Shown: positions 17,550 through 28,537, counted from the stretch's first letter. The stretch: DNA of 64,000 nt from Pseudoalteromonas peptidolytica (GCF_012641745.1 NZ_WEHZ01000008.1:62001-126000), one strand, 5' to 3'. The notes: a model not told the origin generated them from the sequence alone. Made by a program: numbers and translations.

Positions 17550-18955
17550 GCGGCGAATTTGGTTTGATTTCGACCTTGCTTAGCTTGATAAAGCGCGGCA
17601 TCAGCGCGCTTTATAAAACCATCTTCCGATTCATCAATGTGATATTGTGCAACGCCAATACTGACAGTGACTTTTACCTCACACTCAGCTCTTTCCAGAG
17701 CGATATGAATTTTCTCAGCTACCGCAATTCCTTCATCTAACGTCGTTTTTGGCAGCAAAACCATAAACTCTTCACCACCCCAGCGACACAATAAGCCGTT
17801 GTTTTCTATTTGGCGTTTACACACAGTTGCGAAACATTGCAGCACCCTATCACCGACAACATGGCCATGTCGGTCGTTAACTTGCTTAAAATGGTCAATA
17901 TCCATCATCAGCATAACAACGGGGGTTGATTGGTTTCTGGATTTCGCAAGGTGATGTTGTAGCTGCGGCTCGAAAGCTTGGCGATTAAAGGTGTCTGTGA
18001 GTTTGTCGTATTTAGCCATTTTTTCTAAGCGCTTTTGATAATGGTTAAATGTTAAGTGTGCAACGACCAGTATAAATATCGTAACAAAACTACCGACCCA
18101 TAAATTCGTAGTAAGAATGTCATCTATACCGTTGGATTTATCAACTTTCTGCTCAACAATTAAATGCCACCCAATAGAATCCAAGTAACGCGAATGGACA
18201 AATTTTGTATGGCTTTGCGACTCAATGATAAATTGATATTCAGATTGTTTAAGTAATGTTGTTGCTTGTGATGGGAAATGGTCATGAATGCTGGTGCCAG
18301 ACAACACAGTATCATTAAAAAATAGTACTCTACCTTTATGATCGATAAAGTAGAACTTACGCTCATAAGTATTTTCATACTGCGTGATTAAGTGATGTAA
18401 ATCAGCCAACAACACACCCACTCCGACAATACCTAGCACCTCATCGTCAAGTTCTATTTTGTGATTAACGTAGACGATAGCTTCACTATTATCCCTTGGG
18501 TCAATGTCTACATTGAGAGAATAGGGGGAGTCACTGTGAAGACTCTCGCGGTACCAGTCATCTTGTTTTTCACGAATATCTAATTGCTCTGTTGAGCCAT
18601 TCGCATGATAGTAAGTAAGGCGTTTATCATCGACTAAAAAACTGGTTCTGGCTTGGTGCAGTGCGCGGGTGTCAGCAAGGTAAGTGAAGATGAGATCTGA
18701 GTTACGTTGCTCAGATTGCAGCCACTGTCTAATAAATACATTATTCGCCATTTGCTGAGATACAATGATTGGTGCTTGCAAACGTTTTTGTAAATCTAAA
18801 TCGACGAGATGACTGGTAAGTAGTAGAGCGTCATCGCTAATCCCGTGATAAAGAGACTGTTTTGCATGCTCAATACTGATCCAGCTTGTAAAGATGAAGC
18901 CTACCAACAGTAGCAAACTTAACAACATATTGTAACGATAGCGTCTCGCGTTCAT
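17546..18955 (-). CDS. Membrane-bound diguanylate cyclase with periplasmic Cache-like sensor
   Basis: Predicted c-di-GMP synthase, 469 residues. TM1 (about 10-28), a periplasmic Cache-like sensor (about 35-275), TM2 (about 280-300) and a C-terminal GGDEF domain. The active-site motif is GGEEF near residue 392, preceded by KYDKLTDTFNRQAFE and DIDHFKQVNDRHGHVVGD, all typical of active cyclases. The inhibitory I-site RxxD, expected nine to six residues before GG, is replaced by ENNG, so product inhibition at that site is unlikely. Monocistronic, convergent with ylqF. Signal unknown. Confidence 0.92.
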   Translation of the reverse strand: MNARRYRYNMLLSLLLLVGFIFTSWISIEHAKQSLYHGISDDALLLTSHLVDLDLQKRLQAPIIVSQQMANNVFIRQWLQSEQRNSDLIFTYLADTRALHQARTSFLVDDKRLTYYHANGSTEQLDIREKQDDWYRESLHSDSPYSLNVDIDPRDNSEAIVYVNHKIELDDEVLGIVGVGVLLADLHHLITQYENTYERKFYFIDHKGRVLFFNDTVLSGTSIHDHFPSQATTLLKQSEYQFIIESQSHTKFVHSRYLDSIGWHLIVEQKVDKSNGIDDILTTNLWVGSFVTIFILVVAHLTFNHYQKRLEKMAKYDKLTDTFNRQAFEPQLQHHLAKSRNQSTPVVMLMMDIDHFKQVNDRHGHVVGDRVLQCFATVCKRQIENNGLLCRWGGEEFMVLLPKTTLDEGIAVAEKIHIALERAECEVKVTVSIGVAQYHIDESEDGFIKRADAALYQAKQGRNQTKFAA

Positions 18956-19065
18956 ATTATTGTTATTTCAGGAAAAGTAGCATGATACGAGCTTGGCTAA
19001 CAGAAAGCGATAACACGCTATTACAGCTTAATTTGAAGTCGAGGGATTAAGCGTGAGTGAGAAAT

Positions 19066-19090
19066 AAAAAAGCCCTGAGCAGGGCTTTTT
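19066..19090 (-). terminator. Intrinsic terminator of RyhB-like copy 1
   Basis: AGCCCT/AGGGCT stem with a four-base loop, flanked by an A run and a T run, so it ends in a U tract on the minus strand. The same hairpin recurs at copies 2 and 3. Confidence 0.85.
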
Positions 19091-19224
19091 AAGTTCATAT
19101 CTACCGTCACCGATATGAGCAATGTAGCAAGTAATGGTTGCCAGTGACACACATCAAGGGGCGTTGTAGCGCATCACCGACAACACGATTCAGGGTCGAA
19201 TCAGCAAGAGTATGAGCTCTTGTT
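19066..19224 (-). ncRNA. RyhB-like small RNA, copy 1 of 3
   Basis: Putative Fur-repressed small RNA of about 159 nt, read on the minus strand; no ORF is present. The 5' end folds as CAAGAG/CTCTTG. A hairpin follows with stem GATTC/GAATC and loop GACCCT (19187-19202). The core TACATTGCTCATAT (complement of 19113-19126) matches the ACATTGCTCA core of enterobacterial RyhB. After it comes TCATATC/GATATGA (19095-19118) and the terminator at 19066-19090. Start is inferred from the promoter (-10 at 19232-19237). GACCC and ACATTGCTCA occur in the same order as in E. coli RyhB. Identity as a RyhB homologue is inferred; expression is untested. Confidence 0.72.
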
Positions 19225-19231
19225 GAGATTG

Positions 19232-19288
19232 ATTATCAATTAGATTTACTCAAACGTCAATATCTTTTTGAAAATAATTCTCATTATC
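19232..19288 (-). promoter_or_regulatory. Promoter and Fur boxes of RyhB-like copy 1
   Basis: Minus-strand TTGACG (19255-19260), a 17-base spacer and GATAAT (19232-19237) form a near-consensus sigma-70 promoter. GATAATGAGAATTATTTTC at 19270-19288 matches the 19-bp Fur consensus at 16 positions. A second palindrome, ATTGATAATCAAT, covers the -10 element. The layout fits Fur repression in iron-rich cells. Confidence 0.75.
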
Positions 19289-19316
19289 GATTTTTTTGGG
19301 GGAGTGAGTGACAAAC

Positions 19317-19450
19317 CTGAGGTTCGGATAAGGAATCCTCTTATATTAATCAGTCTTGATATTTGCTCATTTTGAAGACGTAAATCTGACGCTAACTGTG
19401 CTAAAAGTTTTTTATTTATGACAACTAAATAGCAAAATTTTTGCCTTGCT
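19317..19450 (+). repeat. Degenerate composite interspersed-repeat relic
   Basis: The first 21 bases match at 20 positions the reverse complement of the end of the 207-bp repeat at 60311-60517. From about 19351 the sequence follows the 5' half of the 209-bp repeat at 19984-20192 (shared blocks GTAAATCTGACGCTAAC and ACAACTAAATAGCAAAATTT). The remaining half is missing. It lies between small RNA copies 1 and 2. Confidence 0.6.
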
Positions 19451-19552
19451 TAAAAGTGAACTTAACCCAGCTAGCGCTGCTATACAGGTATTAATTATCT
19501 GCGGATTAGGTTAGCTAGAGTGAAGGGTTATAATATCTTGGATTTAGGGCAT

Positions 19553-19578
19553 AAAAAAAGCCCTGAGCAGGGCTTTTT
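19553..19578 (-). terminator. Intrinsic terminator of RyhB-like copy 2
   Basis: Same AGCCCT-GAGC-AGGGCT hairpin as copy 1 with a seven-base A run on the plus strand, giving a seven-base U tract on the minus strand. Confidence 0.85.
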
Positions 19579-19821
19579 AAGTTCATATCTACCGTCACCG
19601 ATATGAGCAATGTAGCAAGTAAATTGTGAGAATGGACTTAGTCAGCTTTAGGGGCGACCGAATTAAGTTCATTCAAGCCATTAACGTTGGCAATCCGTGT
19701 TTCAGGGTCGAGAAACAAACTAGAGTACTATTGCCAAATTAGGAGTACATCGGGTGGATGGTTAATAGATACCATCAACACATCTAACTAAGTTGGCTAA
19801 ACAACACGCTTCCGTCTTGTT
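19553..19821 (-). ncRNA. RyhB-like small RNA, copy 2 of 3
   Basis: Second tandem copy, about 269 nt from the inferred start to the U tract, the longest of the three. It shares with copy 1 the 3' block of core TACATTGCTCATAT (complement of 19601-19614), hairpin and terminator with no differences seen, and the GACCCT loop on a GTTTC/GAAAC stem (19699-19716). The 5' AACAA..TTGTT stem is also present. The added length is non-conserved sequence on both sides of the GACCC hairpin. No ORF with a ribosome site is present. Confidence 0.7.
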
Positions 19822-19828
19822 GATATTG

Positions 19829-19885
19829 ATTATCAGTTAGATTTGGTGGTGAGTCAATAGTTTTTTGAAAATAATTCTCATTAAT
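19829..19885 (-). promoter_or_regulatory. Promoter and Fur boxes of RyhB-like copy 2
   Basis: Minus-strand TTGACT (19852-19857), exactly 17 bases, then GATAAT (19829-19834). A Fur-like box with core AATGAGAATTATTTTC lies at 19867-19885, and ACTGATAATCAAT overlaps the -10 element. Confidence 0.72.
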
Positions 19886-19983
19886 ATCTTTGTGATGTGT
19901 AGAGTGTGTATTTAATACTGTTGGGGGTCTACTACAGATGTCTTCGCTGTTTTAGGCGGTCTTTTATGTCATGACAGGTTGTT

Positions 19984-20192
19984 ATACCAATTAGACTTAA
20001 TCCTTGCTCAATTTGAAGGCGTAAATCTGACGCTAACCGCGTTAAGAATTTCGATTTAGAACAACTAAATAGCAAAATTTTTGCCTTGCCTACATGGCGG
20101 GGAGGTACCTTGGCGAGAATTGGAGGCGGCAGCGGGTTATCGACTAGATTTTATCGCCTCAACATAGGCTACTTAATAAAGATAATTGGTAT
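19984..20192 (+). repeat. 209-bp inverted-end repeat, copy a
   Basis: The element begins ATACCAATTA and ends TAATTGGTAT, a perfect 10-bp terminal inverted repeat, and has no ORF. A copy of exactly the same length lies inverted at 20932-21140; the first 105 bases or so are almost identical between them. MITE-like by structure; no transposase is present in the window. Confidence 0.85.
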
Positions 20193-20227
20193 TAGCTTAC
20201 ATCTCGCAATTTAAATAGCCTTAAAAT

Positions 20228-20253
20228 AAAAAAAGCCCTGAAAAGGGCTTTTT
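20228..20253 (-). terminator. Intrinsic terminator of RyhB-like copy 3
   Basis: AGCCCT/AGGGCT stem with loop changed to GAAA on the plus strand, flanked by A and T runs; the stem is kept although the loop differs from copies 1 and 2. Confidence 0.85.
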
Positions 20254-20431
20254 GATTTCATATCTACCGTCACCGATATGAGCAATGTAGCAAGTAAAAA
20301 GTGGAGTTAGCGTCTAAATACGAGGAGCAATGCAAGTGCCTGCTAACATCCTAGGTAGTTATGGTTACCAGCCATGTTTCGGGTCAAGAAACTAGTGTAT
20401 TAACAAGTTGAGCCGTCACTCCCTTCTTGTT
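20228..20431 (-). ncRNA. RyhB-like small RNA, copy 3 of 3
   Basis: Third tandem copy, about 204 nt. Core TACATTGCTCATAT (complement of 20276-20289), the TCATATC/GATATGA hairpin and the terminator are kept; the terminator loop is TTTC instead of GCTC. The GACCC loop sits on a GTTTC/GAAAC stem at 20376-20392, and the 5' stem is AACAAG/CTTGTT. The middle differs fully from copies 1 and 2 and carries a second GCATTGCTCC segment resembling the core. It lies between the two inverted 209-bp repeats. Confidence 0.7.
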
Positions 20432-20438
20432 GATATTG

Positions 20439-20496
20439 ATTATCAATTAGATCTAGGTTGCTGTCAACACTCTTTTTGAAAATAATTCTTATTTAG
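20439..20496 (-). promoter_or_regulatory. Promoter and Fur boxes of RyhB-like copy 3
   Basis: Minus-strand TTGACA (20462-20467, perfect consensus), 17-base spacer, GATAAT (20439-20444). A Fur-like box (AATAAGAATTATTTTC core) is at 20478-20496 and the ATTGATAATCAAT palindrome covers the -10. Confidence 0.75.
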
Positions 20497-20931
20497 ATCT
20501 AAGTGTATGTAAATCAATCAAATATAAACTTTTAGAGGCGTATGTTTTTTTATTGTGTCGATTTGGTTATTCTTTTTTCCTGATGTTTACTTTTGCTCTC
20601 CTATACGAGACTCAAAAACAAACCACATGCTGCTAGATATCGTTGTATTTCTGTTCAACTCCTGCATTCTTTTATGGCTATTATTAGTTGTCATTAGCGT
20701 GCGGATATAAAGTGGAGAGTGGTTATATTTTCAGACTGGCAAGTTAACTTAGGCTTTGAATAACCAATGTCTTTTTAGTGTTTCGTGCTAACAGCGTCGG
20801 AATCACTTCCAACAGCCAATAAGTTTATGGGTAAATTCACGTAACCTATCGGATACAAATTAGCCGGATATGAGAGTTGAGCTACTTTCAAAGCATTCTG
20901 GTTTAATAAGGCAATAATTGATAAAACGATA
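20497..20931. other. Gene-free interval between small RNA copy 3 and repeat copy b
   Basis: AT-rich sequence without a supported ORF. About 20745-20800 weakly resembles one end of the 207-bp repeat at 60311 (shared GGCTTTGAATAA-like and AATGTCTTT words), probably a decayed relic. Nothing else was recognised. Confidence 0.4.
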
Positions 20932-21140
20932 ATACCAATTTTCTTAATTAAGTGGTTTATTTTGAGGCAAGAAAATCTTGTCGATAACTCCGCTACCGCC
21001 TCCTGCTATCGCTAAGGTACCTACATCCATTTAGGCAAGGCAAAAATTTTGCTATTTAGTTGTTCTAAATCGAAATTCTTAACGCGGTTAGCGTCAGATT
21101 TACGCCTTCAAATTGAGCAAGGATTAAGCCTAATTGGTAT
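20932..21140 (-). repeat. 209-bp inverted-end repeat, copy b
   Basis: Reverse-oriented partner of 19984-20192 with the same length and ends (ATACCAATTT...TAATTGGTAT). The shared blocks TTAACGCGGTTAGCGTCAG and CAAAAATTTTGCTATTTAG are exact complements of copy a; the other half has diverged more. Together the two copies bracket small RNA copy 3. Confidence 0.85.
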
Positions 21141-21339
21141 AAACTAGCTTATTCTTTCTCTGATCCTCAAGCTAAGCGATGTAAAATATAGGTGTCAATA
21201 TGTCATGTCATCGCCAAAAATGCTGCTCTAAGAAGTGAGGTACAGGTAAATCATCCTCGAAAATTTCGCATTAGAAACTTTTTCGCGAATTGATTGCATT
21301 TTAAACGACTTCAAGGATGATGTTCGCTACAAGAGGTGA

Positions 21340-21345
21340 TATACT
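21340..21345 (+). promoter_or_regulatory. Candidate -10 element of the EF-G gene
   Basis: TATACT lies 39 bases before the start codon. No clear -35 at 17 bases is seen, so this is a weak call. Upstream, TCATCCT (21251-21257) and AGGATGA (21314-21320) form a distant inverted repeat of unknown meaning. Confidence 0.35.
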
Positions 21346-21384
21346 CCCGCCGAATAATTTTTCTACTTTAAATAGAGTAAAACA

Positions 21385-23472
21385 ATGGCAGATTTATCGA
21401 AATACAGAAACATTGGTATTTTCGCGCACGTTGATGCGGGTAAAACTACCACCACTGAGCGTATTCTAAAGCTTACTGGTAAAATCCACAAAACTGGTGA
21501 AGTACACGACGGTGAGTCTACTACCGACTTCATGGAGCAGGAAGCTGAGCGTGGTATTACTATCCAATCAGCAGCGGTAACTTGTGAGTGGAAAGGCCAC
21601 CGTTTAAACGTTATCGATACTCCTGGACACGTTGACTTCACAGTAGAAGTATACCGTTCACTTAAAGTACTTGACGGTGGTATCGGTGTATTCTGTGGTT
21701 CTGGTGGTGTTGAGCCGCAATCAGAAACTAACTGGCGTTATGCGAACGAATCAGAAGTTGCACGTGTAATCTTCGTAAACAAACTAGACCGTATGGGTGC
21801 AGACTTTTACCGTGTAGTTGGTCAGGTTGAAAAAGTACTTGGCGCTAACCCTCTAGTGATGACGCTACCAATTGGTATCGAAGACCAATTTACTGGTGTT
21901 GTTGATGTACTTGAGAAGAAAGCATACGTTTGGGATGAAACTGGTCTTCCTGAGAACTACGAAGTACAAGACGTTCCAGCAGACATGGTAGACAAAGTTG
22001 AAGAGTACCATGAGATGCTAGTTGAGTCTGCTGTTGAGCAAGATGACGACCTAATGGAAGCGTACATGGAAGGTGAAATGCCTTCTCTTGAGCAAATCAA
22101 AGCATGTATCCGTAAAGGTACTCGCGATCTTGCATTCTTCCCTACATACTGTGGTTCTGCGTTTAAGAACAAAGGTATGCAGCTAGTACTAGACGCAGTT
22201 GTTGATTACCTACCTTCTCCAACTGAAGTTGATCCACAGCCTCTAACTGATCCTGAAACAGGTGAGCCTACTGGTGACGTTGCGACAGTTGACGCAGAAG
22301 AGCCACTTAAAGCGCTTGCGTTCAAAATCATGGACGACCGTTTCGGTGCACTTACGTTCATCCGTATCTACGCTGGTCGCATGAAGAAAGGTGACACGAT
22401 CCTTAACTCTGCAACTGGTAAAACAGAGCGTATCGGCCGTATGGTTGAGATGCAAGCAGACGAGCGTAACGAACTTACTGAAGCACAAGCGGGTGACATC
22501 ATCGCTGTTGTAGGTATGAAGAACGTTCAAACTGGTCACACGCTATGTGATCCTAAGCACGAATGTACTCTAGAAGCGATGATCTTCCCTGATCCAGTAA
22601 TCTCTATCGCTGTTGCACCTAAAGATAAAGGTGGTAACGAGAAGATGGGTATCGCTATCGGTAAGATGGTTGCAGAAGATCCGTCATTCCAAGTTGAGAC
22701 TGACGAAGATTCAGGTGAAACTATCCTTAAAGGCATGGGTGAGCTTCACCTAGACATCAAGGTAGACATCCTTAAGCGTACTTACGGCGTTGAGCTAGTT
22801 GTTGGTCAGCCTCAGGTTGCTTACCGTGAAACTATCACGCAAGAAGTTGAAGATAGCTACACGCACAAGAAGCAGTCAGGTGGTTCTGGTCAGTTTGGTA
22901 AAATCGACTACCGTATCAAGCCAGGTGAAGTTGGTTCAGGCTTCACGTTCTCTTCTTCAGTTGTTGGTGGTAACGTTCCTAAGGAATTCTGGCCAGCAGT
23001 TGAAAAAGGCTTCAAGTCAATGATGGAAGAAGGTGTTCTAGCTGGCTTCCCAGTACTAGACGTTGAAGTTGAGCTATTCGACGGTGGTTTCCACGCAGTT
23101 GACTCATCAGCTATCGCGTTCGAAATCGCAGCTAAAGGCGCATTCCGTCAGTCTATCCCTAAAGCGGGTGCACAACTTCTTGAGCCAATCATGAAAGTTG
23201 ATGTATTCACGCCAGAAGACAACGTAGGTGACGTAATTGGTGACCTTAACCGTCGTCGCGGTATGATCAAAGACCAAGAAGCTGGCGCAATGGGCGTTCG
23301 TATCAAGGGTGAAGTACCACTATCTGAAATGTTCGGATATATCGGTCACCTACGTACTATCACGTCTGGTCGTGGTCAGTTCTCTATGGAATTCTCACAC
23401 TACGCTCCGTGTCCAGCAAATGTTGCTGAAGCGGTAATCGCAGCTGAGAAAGAGAAAAAAGCAGCTAAGTAA
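21385..23472 (+). CDS. fusA: Elongation factor G, second (stand-alone) type
   Basis: Translational GTPase that moves tRNA and mRNA on the ribosome and helps recycle ribosomes, 695 residues. G motifs are intact: [10 protein letters not shown] (P-loop), DTPGHVDF and [14 protein letters not shown] is the switch I region, and domains II-V follow in order with no truncation. The start [17 protein letters not shown] matches the EF-G paralogue of Vibrio, Shewanella and Pseudomonas rather than the str-operon EF-G. It has no rpsL, rpsG or tuf neighbours. Codon use is strikingly biased (many GGT, GTT, CGT, AAC), as for a highly expressed gene. No clear Shine-Dalgarno is seen. It follows the small RNA array and has its own terminator. 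Confidence 0.96.
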   Translation: MADLSKYRNIGIFAHVDAGKTTTTERILKLTGKIHKTGEVHDGESTTDFMEQEAERGITIQSAAVTCEWKGHRLNVIDTPGHVDFTVEVYRSLKVLDGGIGVFCGSGGVEPQSETNWRYANESEVARVIFVNKLDRMGADFYRVVGQVEKVLGANPLVMTLPIGIEDQFTGVVDVLEKKAYVWDETGLPENYEVQDVPADMVDKVEEYHEMLVESAVEQDDDLMEAYMEGEMPSLEQIKACIRKGTRDLAFFPTYCGSAFKNKGMQLVLDAVVDYLPSPTEVDPQPLTDPETGEPTGDVATVDAEEPLKALAFKIMDDRFGALTFIRIYAGRMKKGDTILNSATGKTERIGRMVEMQADERNELTEAQAGDIIAVVGMKNVQTGHTLCDPKHECTLEAMIFPDPVISIAVAPKDKGGNEKMGIAIGKMVAEDPSFQVETDEDSGETILKGMGELHLDIKVDILKRTYGVELVVGQPQVAYRETITQEVEDSYTHKKQSGGSGQFGKIDYRIKPGEVGSGFTFSSSVVGGNVPKEFWPAVEKGFKSMMEEGVLAGFPVLDVEVELFDGGFHAVDSSAIAFEIAAKGAFRQSIPKAGAQLLEPIMKVDVFTPEDNVGDVIGDLNRRRGMIKDQEAGAMGVRIKGEVPLSEMFGYIGHLRTITSGRGQFSMEFSHYAPCPANVAEAVIAAEKEKKAAK

Positions 23473-23492
23473 TAAATTACTTATTCTGTCAG

Positions 23493-23519
23493 AAAAGGCC
23501 GCCTTCTGCGGCCTTTTTT
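23493..23519 (+). terminator. Intrinsic terminator of the EF-G gene
   Basis: AAAAGGCCGC pairs with GCGGCCTTTT around a short CTTCT loop and ends in six Ts, about 20 bases after the stop codon. Confidence 0.92.
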
Positions 23520-23715
23520 ATTTTTTAAATTCAATAGGTTAAACTAGGAATATTCCCTCTACAATTCGTCACTTTTAATTCATATTTTATTAATTCTAAA
23601 GTTCTTGCTTTAGGAACATTGCCACTTTATCATTACGGTTTGTCGAATAAATATAGCTCCATGATGTCATTGAAACTGTCGGTGGGAGTGTTTGGGTAAA
23701 TAAAGGAGATACTCA

Positions 23716-24105
23716 ATGAGAACCATAGAATTGGAAATTAACTGGCTTTTTTACGCACTTTCTTTATCACTGATATGGCTAGGTCACGTAGTCTTTTCAA
23801 CATTTAGCATTCCTGCATCAATGCTTCAAATTGTTACCATGTTACTATTACTGTCTGTGCTAACAACACTTGCCTTCTCACTAACGGGAAAGCGCTTTTT
23901 ACATATTGACAAAGTAGGTGTTAGTTATAGCTGCTTTGGTAAAACACACTATATCCATGCTGAGCATATCAAGTCTATTAAATTACGCTCTTTTGGAGTG
24001 TTGAGCATCCCTGCAGTTTACCTAGATAACGGTACTGTTAAACGCTTTTTAAGCTGGAAGATGACCCGCGAAGAGCTGAATAAAGCAGATACAATATTAC
24101 ACTGA
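23716..24105 (+). CDS. Small membrane protein with PH-like domain
   Basis: Uncharacterised 129-residue protein. Two TM helices (about 8-30 and 37-60) precede a cytoplasmic segment (65-125) with alternating strands like small bacterial PH domains: FLHIDKVGVSYSCFGKTHYIHAEHIKSIKL. A strong AAGGAG site lies 8 bases before the ATG. Its own transcription unit is likely, as the EF-G terminator precedes it. I do not recognise a named family and offer no function. Confidence 0.75.
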   Translation: MRTIELEINWLFYALSLSLIWLGHVVFSTFSIPASMLQIVTMLLLLSVLTTLAFSLTGKRFLHIDKVGVSYSCFGKTHYIHAEHIKSIKLRSFGVLSIPAVYLDNGTVKRFLSWKMTREELNKADTILH

Positions 24106-24224
24106 TAATCTACAAAGAGTGTTGCTATTCTCAACATATAAAATTACGCTAGGTAACACCACTTCAGCGTAATTCTTGCTCATCTAGAGAGTAAATCAGG
24201 TGCTACAATTGGCTACTCAGAATG

Positions 24225-24362
24225 GCATTCATTATCCGAAGTTCAGGTTAGCTAAGTAACCAAATCTTTGCCTTATCTATATGGACATAGGTACTTTGGC
24301 GGCAGCGATATGCTTGATAAAACTCCAAAGTTCAAAATGAGCACTTATCCAAGCTAGTTGGG
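24225..24362 (+). repeat. Degenerate interspersed-repeat relic
   Basis: The beginning matches the end of the 207-bp repeat at 60311-60517 (TTATCC...CAGGTTA, about 20 of 25 bases). The following stretch recalls the centre of the 209-bp repeat (TTTGCCTTATCTATATGGA, ACATAGGTACTTTGGCGGCAG). No ORF. It fills the gap between the PH-like gene and hemB. Confidence 0.45.
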
Positions 24363-24389
24363 ATACGTGCTCATCTACTTAATTGCAGA

Positions 24390-27243
<2,854 letters not shown>

Positions 27244-27248
27244 TGGTT

Positions 27249-28025
27249 TTACCTCACAAACAGTTGTTTAAAGTTTTGAGTCGTGGCCTGCATGATGGTT
27301 TGCGCTGAACACTGCTTAAGATGTGCGATTTGGTCAGCCACATAGGATAGAAACATCGGCTCATTACGCCGCGACTTGGGCTTTGGTGTAATGGTTCTCG
27401 GAAGTAAATAGGGAGCATCCGTTTCTATCAATAGCCGATCTAGAGGAATATATTGTAGTAACTGTTGCAGGTCTTGGCCTCTTCTTTCATCACAGATCCA
27501 GCCTGTAATACCAATCATTAGTCCATAATCTAGATAGTTTTTCAGCGCGGTTTTATCACCGGTAAAACAATGTAGTATACCTTCAACCTTAACTTCGTTG
27601 AGCAATGGCATCAACGCTGAGTGGGCCTCTCTTTCATGCAGATAAACGGGAAAGTTGGCCGCCTGTGCAAGGTGCAGTTGTGTTAAGCATACTGACTGCT
27701 GGATTGGTCTGGGTGAAAAGTCGCGATTAAAATCAAGACCACACTCACCAACGGCTACAACATGATTACTACTGGTTAATAACGCACTCAGATCATCGTA
27801 GAGGCTATCTGGTGCATGTCTGGCATCATGAGGGTGTACGCCCACCGAACAAAACAATTGGTGTTTTTCGGCAAGTTCTATACTTTCTTTACTACTTTGC
27901 AGGTCGCAACCAATAGCCAGCATAGAACTTACCCCAGCACTTTTAGCTCTGGCGATCACGGACGGTAGATCGGCCGAAAATTGTGAGCTGGTTAAATTAA
28001 CTCCAGCATCAATCATGGTGCTCAT
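27249..28025 (-). CDS. tatD: TatD family metal-dependent DNase
   Basis: Metal-dependent deoxyribonuclease/hydrolase of the TatD family, 258 residues, close to the E. coli length. Motifs: DAGVNLTSSQF at the start, SVGVHPHDAR, VAVGECGLDFNRDFS, VYLHEREAH, ILHCFTGDK, GITGWICDERRG and LIETDAPYLLPR, giving the metal-binding His, Glu and Asp set expected for TatD. TatD is cytoplasmic and is not needed for Tat export, although it is often encoded with tatABC, as here. The start codon overlaps the previous stop by one base. The C-terminus is complete. Confidence 0.95.
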   Translation of the reverse strand: MSTMIDAGVNLTSSQFSADLPSVIARAKSAGVSSMLAIGCDLQSSKESIELAEKHQLFCSVGVHPHDARHAPDSLYDDLSALLTSSNHVVAVGECGLDFNRDFSPRPIQQSVCLTQLHLAQAANFPVYLHEREAHSALMPLLNEVKVEGILHCFTGDKTALKNYLDYGLMIGITGWICDERRGQDLQQLLQYIPLDRLLIETDAPYLLPRTITPKPKSRRNEPMFLSYVADQIAHLKQCSAQTIMQATTQNFKQLFVR

Positions 28026-28537
28026 TAATTAACTCGTTTGACGCGCGTAGTGCGATTAAGCCCCGCTTTTTTCATTAAGAAAGAACCAAAAGATGCGCGC
28101 TCAATGATTACTGTGTCACCAGCATCGACAAAGAAAGTTTCTGATTTTACTTGTTTCCACACTTGGCCATTGTCTAATGTGAATACCATTCTATTTCTCG
28201 CTTTTTCGGTAATTTCAGTGACTTTGGCTGTGATCTCTTCAATGTCCTCGCTGGCGGCTTTGACGCGGCGCTCTAAGCCAAAACCTTCCTCTACTGATTG
28301 TGGTGTAGGTGCTGTATTAGCCAGAGACTCAACTTGCTTTTGCACAGTAGGCTGCGCCGATGTTTTAGCAACTTGTGGCTTGCTAATGGGCTTATTCGCG
28401 ATCACGTTGTCGTAACACATCAGGCGGTTGAAATCATTTTCAATTAAGGTACACGCTTTTAGTGCTTGAGTATTTATTGTTTCAGCGGCACACAATGAAG
28501 AAAATCCCATTGCAAACAGCATCATGGTTTTTTTCAT
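28025..28537 (-). CDS. Uncharacterised periplasmic protein between tatC and tatD
   Basis: Exported 170-residue protein of unknown function. A signal peptide ends near residue 18 (SLCA-AET). The mature N-terminus has ACTLIENDFNRLMCYDNVI, a two-cysteine motif like that of small periplasmic proteins with a C-x-x-x-x-x-x-R-L-x-C-Y-D pattern; the cysteines may form a disulphide. A Thr/Pro/Gln-rich linker (50-80) leads to a charged helix (ASEDIEEITAKVTEITEKARNRM) and a small beta domain (115-165) with NGQVWKQVKSETFFVDAGDTVIIERASFGSFLM. It is coupled at both ends: ATGA overlap with tatC and a one-base overlap with tatD. Family not recognised by name. Confidence 0.82.
   Translation of the reverse strand: MKKTMMLFAMGFSSLCAAETINTQALKACTLIENDFNRLMCYDNVIANKPISKPQVAKTSAQPTVQKQVESLANTAPTPQSVEEGFGLERRVKAASEDIEEITAKVTEITEKARNRMVFTLDNGQVWKQVKSETFFVDAGDTVIIERASFGSFLMKKAGLNRTTRVKRVN

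Noticed and set aside
19066..20496. The three similar units considered as a CRISPR array or protein-coding repeats
   Set aside because: Units are hundreds of bases apart with promoters and terminators, and no ORF or short regular spacer exists.
24142..24174. Inverted repeat AATTACGCT/AGCGTAATT as terminator of the PH-like gene
   Set aside because: AT-rich stem, 15-base loop and no U tract; too weak to call.
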